Positions 1-6,448 of a stretch of DNA of 8,134 bases are shown here, in pieces; position 1 is the first letter of the stretch; each line of letters begins with the position of its first letter. The DNA is taken from positions 1-8,134 of the forward strand of contig JAIORR010000308.1 of assembly GCA_021108055.1 (NCBI GenBank). Direction: 5' to 3'. The notes beneath the pieces were generated by a model that ran no database searches, had not been told where the DNA came from, and worked only from the letters and a program-made list of their open reading frames with translations. The position numbers were made by a program, and so were the translations under genes. Source of the stretch: Candidatus Cloacimonadota bacterium (GTDB taxonomy: Bacteria > Cloacimonadota > Cloacimonadia > Cloacimonadales > TCS61).

Positions 1-4
1 TTTC

Positions 5-34
5 TTATCCGTATTTATCCGTGCGTATCTGTGA
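5..34. repeat. Three tandem decamers, helically phased short repeat
   Basis: Three consecutive 10-base units are visible at 5-14, 15-24 and 25-34. They share the core TATCCGT, TATCCGT and TATCTGT, with variable bases around it. The repeat lies 15 bases beyond the stop codon of the aminotransferase gene and runs up against the left edge of the window, so more units may lie outside. A 10-base period is close to one turn of B-DNA. Similar ATCCGTG/ATCTGTG decamer strings occur between genes in many unrelated bacterial genomes as far as I recall, but their role is not settled. It does not form an evident hairpin, so I do not call it a terminator. Confidence 0.6.
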
Positions 35-48
35 GCTTATATTTATTC

Positions 49-1263
49 TTACAATTTGCTTTTAATACACTCTGAAAGACGTTTCACAGCTTCTGCGAGT
101 TGTTCTTTGGAAGCGAATGAAAAATTTATCCTCATATGATTTTTTGCAGGATTTTCTCCATAAAAAGTATTTCCGGGAACAAATGCAACCTTAAATTTCA
201 TTGCTTCATAAAATAGTTCGTAAGTATCGATATGCTCCGGAAGTGTTACCCAGAGGAAAAGACCACCTTCCGGTTTTGTCCAGGAAACTCCCATTTCAGG
301 TGGAAAATATTTCTCCATTGTCTGCAGGAATACATTCAGTTTTTCACGATAATAATTTCTGCATTTTTCAATATGAGGTTCAAAGTCCATTTCGGTAAGG
401 AAGGCTGTGCACATATCCTGGTTGTATTTGGGAGTATTGAGAACGTTCCCTTCTTTGATATTGGTCATTCGTGCAATTACATCTTTGGGACCGATATTGA
501 ATCCAACCCGAATTCCGGGACAGAACAATTTGGAAAATGTGTAAAGACCGATTACATGACCACCTTCTCTTTTCTGGTCTAATTCGTAAATAGACGGAAT
601 AGTTTCTCCCCGATAACGCAGATCTCGGTAGGGACTATCTTCGATGATCGGTATGTCGTATTCGTAACTGATATCCAGAAGTGCTTCTCTTTTTTTCAGG
701 CTCATTGTGATGCCGGATGGATTCTGAAAATCGGGAATAACATACATAAATTTCGGTTTTTTATTTTTCAATTCCTCGATTTTCTTTTTATAGGATCTTA
801 CATTGGGACCGTCTTCTTCCATATCTATCCCGATAAATTCCGGTCTTTGCAATTGAAAGGCAACAATTGCACCGGCAAAAGTCGGTCTGTCGATCATCAC
901 TATATCACCCGGATTGATAAAAAGCCTTCCGAGTATATCCAATCCGTGCTGACCGGAAGATGTGATAACGATATTTTCTTCTGAAACCGCGATGTTATCC
1001 CTTTTTAGAAATTTGATAACAGCTTTTATCAGGTCACTTTCACCTTTGATGTTCGTATATTGCATAATTGTATCAATATTTTCCTGCAGACGGTTTTTGG
1101 AAGCTGTTCGCATCCCATCTTTCAGAAACATATCAGGTGAAGGCAGACCACCTGCGAGAGAGATTATTTCCGGATCACTTAAAAGAGCGAAAAGTTTACC
1201 GATCGAATATCCGCCGTATTCTTTTAAATTATCAGAAAATCTCGATTGCCAATCTTTAATCAT
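49..1263 (-). CDS. PLP-dependent aminotransferase, class I/II, LysN / 2-aminoadipate type
   Basis: This 404-residue fold-type I aminotransferase is expected to move an amino group between an amino acid and a 2-oxo acid in the cytosol using pyridoxal phosphate. Visible landmarks are the substrate-side loop SLAGGLPSPDMF (35-46), a cofactor phosphate-region SSGQHGLD (102-109), QNPSG with the ring-contacting Asn181, EDSPYRDLRY with Asp209 and Tyr212, the Schiff-base Lys245 in SKLFCPGIRVGF, and the carboxylate-binding Arg378 in MRINFS. The length fits the stand-alone enzymes; there is no GntR-type helix-turn-helix in front, so it is not a MocR regulator. The QNPSG and EDSPYxDLRY pattern resembles 2-aminoadipate/aromatic/branched-chain transaminases of the LysN group, but exact substrate cannot be read from sequence. 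The start is supported by GGAGGT seven bases upstream. It follows the small gene at 1315-1554 after 51 bases. Confidence 0.93.
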   Translation of the reverse strand: MIKDWQSRFSDNLKEYGGYSIGKLFALLSDPEIISLAGGLPSPDMFLKDGMRTASKNRLQENIDTIMQYTNIKGESDLIKAVIKFLKRDNIAVSEENIVITSSGQHGLDILGRLFINPGDIVMIDRPTFAGAIVAFQLQRPEFIGIDMEEDGPNVRSYKKKIEELKNKKPKFMYVIPDFQNPSGITMSLKKREALLDISYEYDIPIIEDSPYRDLRYRGETIPSIYELDQKREGGHVIGLYTFSKLFCPGIRVGFNIGPKDVIARMTNIKEGNVLNTPKYNQDMCTAFLTEMDFEPHIEKCRNYYREKLNVFLQTMEKYFPPEMGVSWTKPEGGLFLWVTLPEHIDTYELFYEAMKFKVAFVPGNTFYGENPAKNHMRINFSFASKEQLAEAVKRLSECIKSKL

Positions 1264-1269
1264 TTTTTT

Positions 1270-1275
1270 ACCTCC
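1270..1275 (-). promoter_or_regulatory. Strong ribosome binding site for the aminotransferase
   Basis: On the minus strand GGAGGT lies about six to seven A-rich bases before the ATG at 1263-1261. This is a near-perfect Shine-Dalgarno match and fixes the start of the aminotransferase. Confidence 0.8.
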
Positions 1276-1314
1276 AATTTCTATATTTTTTATTATCTTC
1301 CAAAAATTCGCCTG

Positions 1315-1554
1315 TCAGAACTTTCGCAAAGTTTTCCTTTTCTTTAAAGCATACTCAAGTTCAATTTTTTCTCTATGTTTATTTGATTCTTTCAAATTCT
1401 TAAATTTAAATATACCTTTAGGATATTGTATAGTAGAAAGTTTATTGGCAAAGTTCCATAGTTCAGCCACTTTTTTGAAATATGATTCATCAGGATGAAA
1501 ATTCCAAAAAGCTCTTTCTGCTTCCTCAAAAGTTTTATATTTGAAAATCGGCAT
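1315..1554 (-). CDS. Small conserved-looking protein, partner-like gene of a broken nucleotidyltransferase
   Basis: This 79-residue soluble protein has no signal peptide or membrane segment. Its first half is acidic and aromatic (TFEEAERAFWNFHPDESYF, 8-26). The middle carries YPKGIFKFKN (44-53), and the last third is strongly basic (KHREKIELEYALKKRK). From memory, small proteins with a similar TFEEAERALW...YPxGIFKFRxxEEANKHR pattern sit beside nucleotidyltransferase genes in several bacterial phyla, in the manner of toxin-antitoxin pairs; I cannot verify this here. The context fits: its ATG lies 5 bases after the end of a decayed nucleotidyltransferase reading frame. The Shine-Dalgarno is weak, which suggests it once depended on translation of that upstream gene. 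The reading frame itself is intact. Function is unproven; antitoxin-like or nucleotidyltransferase-accessory is inference. Confidence 0.7.
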   Translation of the reverse strand: MPIFKYKTFEEAERAFWNFHPDESYFKKVAELWNFANKLSTIQYPKGIFKFKNLKESNKHREKIELEYALKKRKTLRKF

Positions 1555-1559
1555 ATAAA

Positions 1560-1740
1560 TTATCTTTCATCTTTGTTTTGTTTATTATCCTTAATAAGCT
1601 CTTTCAAAAATATCAATATCTCTGGTTAATCTTTCCATACCAAGAAGAATTACAGCAACACCTCCGATCAGGATATATTCAACATTTTGTTCATCAAAAG
1701 CTTTTAATACTTTGATGAATTCTGTGAATTGATCTATCAT
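1560..1740 (-). pseudogene. Remnant of a nucleotidyltransferase (MNT/AbiEii-like fold), internally deleted and frameshifted
   Basis: An ATG at 1740 opens a frame of 49 residues ending at 1591. It contains VEYILIGGVAVILLG (20-34) followed by ERLTRDIDIF (36-45). This is the GG...RxTxDIDxF signature of small nucleotidyltransferases, where the glycines and the two aspartates bind nucleotide and metal. Right after DIDIF the frame runs out (ERAY, stop). Shifting by one base continues as LKELIKDNKQNKDER and stops at 1560, just before the small gene at 1554. Even when repaired the product is only about 60 residues, far shorter than a working enzyme of this fold. The simplest reading is an internal deletion that joined the N-terminal end to the C-terminal tail out of frame. 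No strong ribosome binding site precedes the ATG. A genuine short peptide is possible but unlikely to be catalytic. Confidence 0.72.
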
Positions 1741-1770
1741 ATTTCTGTCATAAACCTTTAAGGATTTTTC

Positions 1771-3015
1771 TTAATATGAACTTCCTCCAAACAAAACCTT
1801 GATTCCTTTTTTCATCATGTTTCTACCATCTTTAGAGGCTTGAATTGCTTTGTAGAAAATTACGTCTCCGATCTTTTCTGCGTTTGCATTCCGCTCATCT
1901 TCAGGAAGGAAATATGTTGCCATCGTATCCATTTCGCGTGCTGTTCCATCGCTTTCATATTTGTAGGTCATATCAGTTCCGCTTTCCAGAACTTTATACA
2001 TATTATCCGTCCAGTTGAAACCTTCTATACCAAGATCTGGATTAATGAAAATATGAGCAGCCAGGCTAATGCCCTTAATTCCGCTCTCTTTAAGTTCTTT
2101 TGCACACTGGATAAATGTTTCGGGTGAAGCCCCGTTACCAATGTTTATTTCATATAAAGGTGAAGTCATATCATCGCGAAGATATTCTTTCATTATGTTT
2201 AGAAGCATTCTGAACTGCATCAGGTTTTGGGTTGCCAGCATCATAGAAATTTTTATATGAAGATTGGGAATATCTCTGCCATAATAACAGATCGCTACGA
2301 TCGTACTCCAGCTTGGATTCAAGAAGAAATCTGCACCCGTTGCCAAAGCTGTTCTGGTTATTCCATCAAGATAAATAAGATGGTTATCGTTTGCAACTTC
2401 GATGCCGCCAAAGTTTCCAAAGAAAGTTCCCTGATTTTTCAGGATCAGATTGGATAATCCGTTTCCGGCATCTGCTCTCTCGAATTTTTTACCCGTGATT
2501 TTTTCCAATTCTATAAATCTTTTTTCAGGATTTGGAATTCCAATAAGATTTGTGCTGCAGAATTTAGATGCTTTCATAATATTTTCTGCCATTGTAAGAG
2601 TTGCCATCAGATCGCCATTATAAACATAGTTATCTGTGAAAGCAACAACAGAGATAAATTCGGATGGGACAAAACAAGGCTCATTTGTGTTCGCACTTTC
2701 TGCAATTCTCTTCATTGCATGATGGGTAACCGGTGCTCCCTGCCAGCCTGAAACCTGGGCTGTTGCAACACCGAACTTATAATTATATTTGATGTTATTT
2801 TTCTTTTCATAATCTCCGGCTTTAGCAAATTTTTTCACTAATTGTTCTGCTTCTTCGATCATTTTGCCATAACCTTTTTCTGCCAGAATTTTTTTGCGGG
2901 TTTCAAAATCCCTCATTTCTTTGATCGTCTTAACAATGTGTTCTGCTCCTCCGTGAAATTCTTTTAAAGCATCGATTGCTTTCATATCAGAATCTGATAA
3001 TAATTTGAAAAACAT
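1771..3015 (-). CDS. Unrecognised 414-residue cytosolic protein
   Basis: I do not recognise this family. It has no signal peptide and no convincing membrane segment. The N-terminal 75 residues are charged and mostly helical (KTIKEMRDFETRKKILAEKG, 29-48). The body is rich in glycine, asparagine and aromatic residues, with distinctive stretches: AQVSGWQGAPVTHHAM (86-101), AGNGLSNLILKNQGTFFGNFGG (183-204), LDGITRTALATGADFFLNPS (216-235), INIGNGASPETFIQCAKEL (290-308) and GISLAAHIFINPDLG (315-329). Alternating beta-like and helix-like segments ending in Gly/Asn turns suggest an alpha/beta, possibly TIM-barrel-like, enzyme; the His pair at 98-99 and the NGxxPE turn could be functional. That is inference only. 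The start is well fixed by GGGAGGT five bases upstream, implying strong expression. It follows the exported C45-type hydrolase by 46 bases and is followed by the broken nucleotidyltransferase. Confidence 0.85.
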   Translation of the reverse strand: MFFKLLSDSDMKAIDALKEFHGGAEHIVKTIKEMRDFETRKKILAEKGYGKMIEEAEQLVKKFAKAGDYEKKNNIKYNYKFGVATAQVSGWQGAPVTHHAMKRIAESANTNEPCFVPSEFISVVAFTDNYVYNGDLMATLTMAENIMKASKFCSTNLIGIPNPEKRFIELEKITGKKFERADAGNGLSNLILKNQGTFFGNFGGIEVANDNHLIYLDGITRTALATGADFFLNPSWSTIVAICYYGRDIPNLHIKISMMLATQNLMQFRMLLNIMKEYLRDDMTSPLYEINIGNGASPETFIQCAKELKESGIKGISLAAHIFINPDLGIEGFNWTDNMYKVLESGTDMTYKYESDGTAREMDTMATYFLPEDERNANAEKIGDVIFYKAIQASKDGRNMMKKGIKVLFGGSSY

Positions 3016-3020
3016 TTACA

Positions 3021-3027
3021 ACCTCCC
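3021..3027 (-). promoter_or_regulatory. Very strong ribosome binding site for the 414-residue protein
   Basis: The minus strand reads GGGAGGT about five bases before the ATG at 3015-3013. This is the best Shine-Dalgarno match in the window and decides the start of the unrecognised gene. Confidence 0.8.
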
Positions 3028-3061
3028 TTATTTTTTTGAATTTATTTATTATAAAAAATCG

Positions 3062-4576
3062 TTATTTAATCAATATCAGCCGTCCCGATTCGCTTTTATA
3101 TTCAGTTTCAAACCTGTAAAAATAGATCCCGCTGACCACATTATTCCCTGCATCATCTTTACCATCCCACATAAAGGAGTGATTTCCATACGAGCAGGCT
3201 TCATTTATTAATTTTCTTATCTTTTGTCCCTTGATATTAAAAATAATTATTTCAACATTTGTAGCTTCTGGCAGCGAAAACGAAAGAGATGCACTGGAAT
3301 AAAAAGGATTTGGGAAAGTATTAACCAGAGATATTTCCTTGAAATATTCTGTATCTGCGGACGTGTTCAAAGTAAAAAGTTCTTCCAGATCAAATACTGT
3401 CGGAACGTTTTGATAAGCAGGAATACCACTTGTTGCAGTTGACCATTTTACCATGTTCAGTGTAGGTGCATACTGGATCGTGTGAAGTGTTGATGAAACA
3501 CCGGCAGCACCTGCAAGCAGATTCCAGCTTCTCTCAATTGTAATTTCCGAATTCACAATCAGGGAATCGGATATATTTTCGTAACGATAGCAATAATCAG
3601 GTGGATATAATTTCCTGAAATGATTAGTAGCAGCGAGATTATTAAATGGAATAATCGTGTTATCGGTATCGTCCCTGGCTTCAACTCCACTTTCATTGTT
3701 ACATTCGATCACCAGAGCCTCCGAATTATTTATGCAATGAACAATGGAGCCGCTGATCTGATATTTATCTTCAATAGCATTTCTCACATCGAGAGGATCG
3801 ACATTCATATCACCGTTATAATCATATGTTTCGATTGCATTCCGGATAGAAAATAGTATTGGATGAAAAATTTCCGTATTCGGATATGAATTTACATTTC
3901 CCATATTCATGAATGCAGACAGACCATCTTCGTTTAAAGCAGAAAGACCTCCAATAAATCCCGGGAAAGTAAATGAAAGCCAGTTCACTTCGTTATCTTC
4001 AGAAGGAAAATGAATCACCAGAAGATGATTTTCCAATAAGGCAGGATGGGGAGTCCAATCCATATTCCTGGTAATAACGGGTGCACCATTAAGATCCGGG
4101 TCCTGATATGTGCTCGGTCCCCAACTGGAAATACTGGAACAACCGAATTCTCCATTCTCGATCAACACTACTAAATCTACAAGAGCATTTACCATAAGAA
4201 CATCATTTGAATCCATATCTCTCTGAAGAACAACACTGAAAAGATCAAGCCCCGCTTCGATCATCCCATCGATAATACCCTGTGCTTCGGAATGATATTT
4301 ATCTTCCACATCAAAATTGTTCAGATAATACATTCTGCAGTTTTCATATAAAACAGAATTGTTCATAAAATAGGTAGGAATGAAATAATCTTCCATAATG
4401 TATTTGATCTTATCACCTACCAGGTAACCAGTAGCATAACCGCGTTCGTAATGTGTTCCCCATATTTTCAATATCTTCTTTCCATCAACCGTAAGTGTGT
4501 CACCATTTACAGTTTGGGCAAAACATAAAGATACGGAAAATCCAAATAAAATTAGAAAAATAATAATTTTTTTCAT
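3062..4576 (-). CDS. Exported C45-type Ntn hydrolase (acyltransferase/amidase-like) with FlgD-like secretion tail
   Basis: This 504-residue exported protein probably hydrolyses or transfers an amide-linked acyl group. Residues 1-20 form a signal peptide (MKK, hydrophobic core, cleavage likely after CFA). The Ntn-hydrolase domain spans roughly 25-400. It shows GTHYERGYATG (40-50), typical of the N-terminal side of the acyl-CoA:6-aminopenicillanate acyltransferase/C45 family, then GCSSISSWG with predicted nucleophile Cys146, TRNMDW (169-174), NEDGLSAFMN (215-224) and TNHF (317-320). In this family self-cleavage exposes the Cys as the new N-terminus. A calcium-loop-like segment lies at 252-263. 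Residues 420-504 are a Por/FlgD-like Ig tail (FPNPF, KGQK, MWDGKDDAGN, SGIYFYR) expected to direct secretion or surface attachment. The start is fixed by GGGGGG six bases upstream. Cys18 is not in a good lipobox. The gene lies 14 bases after the nitroreductase. Substrate is unknown. Confidence 0.88.
   Translation of the reverse strand: MKKIIIFLILFGFSVSLCFAQTVNGDTLTVDGKKILKIWGTHYERGYATGYLVGDKIKYIMEDYFIPTYFMNNSVLYENCRMYYLNNFDVEDKYHSEAQGIIDGMIEAGLDLFSVVLQRDMDSNDVLMVNALVDLVVLIENGEFGCSSISSWGPSTYQDPDLNGAPVITRNMDWTPHPALLENHLLVIHFPSEDNEVNWLSFTFPGFIGGLSALNEDGLSAFMNMGNVNSYPNTEIFHPILFSIRNAIETYDYNGDMNVDPLDVRNAIEDKYQISGSIVHCINNSEALVIECNNESGVEARDDTDNTIIPFNNLAATNHFRKLYPPDYCYRYENISDSLIVNSEITIERSWNLLAGAAGVSSTLHTIQYAPTLNMVKWSTATSGIPAYQNVPTVFDLEELFTLNTSADTEYFKEISLVNTFPNPFYSSASLSFSLPEATNVEIIIFNIKGQKIRKLINEACSYGNHSFMWDGKDDAGNNVVSGIYFYRFETEYKSESGRLILIK
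3788..3823 (-). other. EF-hand/dockerin-like calcium loop inside the Ntn-hydrolase domain
   Basis: These bases encode residues 252-263 of the exported hydrolase, DYNGDMNVDPLD, followed by VRNAI. Side-chain positions 1, 3, 5, 9 and 12 are Asp252, Asn254, Asp256, Asp260 and Asp263, and position 7 (Asn258) offers its backbone. This is the spacing of an EF-hand or dockerin loop. It sits after the NEDGL region, where related enzymes have a short helix turn. Only one loop is present, so it is not a complete two-repeat dockerin. Confidence 0.6.
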
Positions 4577-4582
4577 AATAAT

Positions 4583-4588
4583 CCCCCC
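4583..4588 (-). promoter_or_regulatory. Unusual all-G ribosome binding site for the exported hydrolase
   Basis: A run of six G on the minus strand lies six bases before the ATG at 4576-4574, between the nitroreductase stop and this start. It can pair with CCUCC through GG and G-U pairs. No other purine-rich stretch is nearby. Confidence 0.6.
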
Positions 4589-4590
4589 GA

Positions 4591-5154
4591 TTAGAATATC
4601 AGGTCTTTCAAACTCCTTTTTGGAACGTGATGAACACCTTTTTCATCTCGCCAGTATTTTACATCATTGTCTTTAATATCTTCGATCTTAACTATCTCTC
4701 TGGGTTTTCCCAGAGCAATAACAAGCCGAATATTATATTCTTTTGGAATGGAAAATATTTCACGTAATTTTGTCTTATCCACAGAACCGAAAATACAACC
4801 GCCAAATCCTTTTTCCACTGCTCCCAAAAGAACGGACTGCACAGCAAGAGCAACGTCGAAATCTGCTTCTTTATTGATCCTGATATCGTTCATAACCACA
4901 ATATAAGCAGATGGTTTTTCACCTTCTTCCGGTCCATCCCAATCTTTCAGATAACCTGCCCATTTAAGGCAGGAAAATATCTTTTCATTATCTTTTTTTG
5001 AATTGGAAAGCAAGAACTTGAGAGGCTGTAAATTCCCGCCCGAAGAAGTTAAACGTGCCAGTTCTATCAGTTCCAATAAAATTTCTTTTTTTATCTCCGC
5101 ATTCTGATAGAAGCGTCTGTAACTTCTATTTTTTAAGATCAGATCTTTTATCAT
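4591..5154 (-). CDS. Nitroreductase family protein (FMN-dependent)
   Basis: This 187-residue cytosolic flavoprotein of the nitroreductase superfamily is expected to bind FMN and reduce nitro compounds, quinones or other acceptors with NAD(P)H, usually as a dimer. It shows the FMN phosphate-binding start NRSYRRF (9-15), SSGGNLQPLKF (37-47), a central region with EEGEKPSAYIVV (76-87), GFGGCIFGS (116-124) that contacts the flavin, and a C-terminal stretch ALGKPREIVKIED (147-159). The final WRDEKGVHHVPKRSLKDLIF (168-187) resembles a conserved ending in one nitroreductase subgroup. The natural substrate cannot be read. Its ATG overlaps the TGA of the MFS transporter in ATGA, and a GGAAGGG ribosome binding site lies within the transporter gene, so the two proteins are made together. 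The pairing may reflect reduction and export of related compounds, which is inference. Confidence 0.93.
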   Translation of the reverse strand: MIKDLILKNRSYRRFYQNAEIKKEILLELIELARLTSSGGNLQPLKFLLSNSKKDNEKIFSCLKWAGYLKDWDGPEEGEKPSAYIVVMNDIRINKEADFDVALAVQSVLLGAVEKGFGGCIFGSVDKTKLREIFSIPKEYNIRLVIALGKPREIVKIEDIKDNDVKYWRDEKGVHHVPKRSLKDLIF

Positions 5155-6404
5155 AATTTCCCTTCCAACTTTCTAACCCTAATCAAAGGAAAAGCAGATA
5201 ATGTCAAGAACGATAATATTATTATTGCAACACCTATCCCGAAAGTGTCTGCAAGATAACCTGTTACGGGTGATAGAACGGCAATGAAAAAAGTTTTTAG
5301 TTGTGATTCTGCGCTCAATCCGGAAGCCATGATTCCGGATGGAATAATCCCGCTGATATATCCAACATTCATTGGACGGCGTAAATTCTGAAACATATAA
5401 AAAATAATGAAACAAATAATGGTTATCAACTTTAATCCGCAGATATAGAATAAACCGGAAGCAATTACGAAAAGAATTCCCAGAATATAACTCTTGTTTA
5501 TTGCTCCGGCAAGGGAATCGAACTTATTCTTGAATTTCTCTGAATTTCTGGAGGCAATGGAACTGAGAAAAAAAAGCACAAAATAAACAATAGAAATCAT
5601 TACTGTATCTCTTTTTTCAGACATAAATATCAGAAAGGGAGCAGATATGGCAAAGGCTTTTATGATGGGCTGAATGTAATCTTTCACGGTTTTAAATAGT
5701 CCGTCAAAAAGAGATGAATTTATTATCGACCTTCGCAGTAATGGGTCTTTGAAAACATTTATAAATTCTCGTGTTGTGTTCGATAAGTTAATCCAGATCG
5801 CCTTCAAGAAATTCGGATGAGAATCTTTTTTTGTAATTCCATCTAATTCCTTCGGATAGGAGATCATCAGGAATAACGCCAGAATATATGGAACAATGGA
5901 ACCTATAAAGATGTATTTATAATTCCCGGAAAAAAGCACGATACCACCGGCAATGAGAGCAGCAAGGGCAGAACCCTTCTGCGACCAGCTTCGTGTGAAA
6001 CCATAATATTCCACTTTCAGATGCTTGATGTTCTTGATATTTAAATATTCCAGTATCATCGCTTTATGCGTTCCTGTGCGGAATGCTTCGCCCATTGCAA
6101 AAAAAATCATTGCAACAATGTAAAATGAAAACTTTGGGAAAAAGAAAAATATCAGAAACGAAATTATATACGAAAGAAACGAAAATATCATCGAACTCCT
6201 TCGCCCGTAACTATCTGCAATGATACCGGTGGGAATTTCCAATATGGCTATAGATATTTCACGAATAGATACCAGCGTTCCAATTTGCAGGAAAGATATT
6301 CCCTGCTGACGGAAAAAAAGAATTATGAATGCATCGAAAAATCGAAGGTTCTTTAAAAAACCATAAGCAGAAAATTTGAATAATTGTTTATCTTTGGGTA
6401 TCAC
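5151..6404 (-). CDS. Major facilitator superfamily transporter, GTG start
   Basis: This inner-membrane protein of 417 residues has about 12 hydrophobic segments, the usual MFS layout. Segments lie roughly at 12-32, 39-62, 70-89, 92-110, 143-160, 163-183, 229-260, 267-285, 303-322, 324-340, 368-388 and 389-408. The loop between segments 2 and 3 carries the MFS signature GIIADSYGRRSS (60-71), with Asp64 and Arg68/Arg69. A charged cytoplasmic loop follows segment 6 (184-228). EIPTG before the signature resembles a subgroup of uncharacterised bacterial MFS proteins often called drug or multidrug efflux carriers; the cargo is unknown. The start is GTG at 6404-6402: an in-frame TAA lies five codons upstream with no ATG between. 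The ribosome binding site is weak (AGGT). It starts 44 bases after the acetyltransferase stop and overlaps the nitroreductase by 4 bases. Confidence 0.92.
   Translation of the reverse strand: MIPKDKQLFKFSAYGFLKNLRFFDAFIILFFRQQGISFLQIGTLVSIREISIAILEIPTGIIADSYGRRSSMIFSFLSYIISFLIFFFFPKFSFYIVAMIFFAMGEAFRTGTHKAMILEYLNIKNIKHLKVEYYGFTRSWSQKGSALAALIAGGIVLFSGNYKYIFIGSIVPYILALFLMISYPKELDGITKKDSHPNFLKAIWINLSNTTREFINVFKDPLLRRSIINSSLFDGLFKTVKDYIQPIIKAFAISAPFLIFMSEKRDTVMISIVYFVLFFLSSIASRNSEKFKNKFDSLAGAINKSYILGILFVIASGLFYICGLKLITIICFIIFYMFQNLRRPMNVGYISGIIPSGIMASGLSAESQLKTFFIAVLSPVTGYLADTFGIGVAIIILSFLTLSAFPLIRVRKLEGKL
5160..5166 (-). promoter_or_regulatory. Ribosome binding site for the nitroreductase inside the transporter gene
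   Basis: GGAAGGG on the minus strand lies five bases before the nitroreductase ATG, within the last codons of the MFS gene. It gives the downstream gene its own initiation signal in addition to the ATGA overlap. Confidence 0.65.
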
Positions 6405-6448
6405 TTCAATTACCTGTTATTAAAATAGTTAGAATATTTCATATAACC

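Noticed and set aside
1..48. Decamer repeat as a transcription terminator
   Set aside because: The units are direct, not inverted, so no stable hairpin forms.
232..582. Plus-strand open frame of 116 codons
   Set aside because: It is fully inside the aminotransferase on the opposite strand, whose catalytic motifs are unmistakable.
962..1498. Plus-strand open frame of 178 codons
   Set aside because: It lies opposite the aminotransferase and the small gene, has no ribosome binding site and encodes a composition without a recognisable motif; the minus-strand genes explain the region.
1741..1770. Short inverted repeat CCTT-A-AAGG after the 414-residue gene as a possible terminator
   Set aside because: The stem is only four pairs and no T-run follows on the minus strand, so it is too weak to call.
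4517..4576. Lipoprotein signal at Cys18 of the exported hydrolase
   Set aside because: The residues before Cys18 (VSL) do not fit a lipobox, which needs a small residue next to Cys; ordinary cleavage after CFA is more likely.
5179..5415. Minus-strand open frame of 78 codons inside the transporter
   Set aside because: It is a different frame of the MFS gene, rich in His, Arg and Cys, with no start signal; a shadow of the real gene.
6405..6448. Promoter in the gap before the transporter
   Set aside because: A TTGAGG box can be paired with TATTTT only at a 19-base spacing, and the promoter consensus of this lineage is unknown to me.
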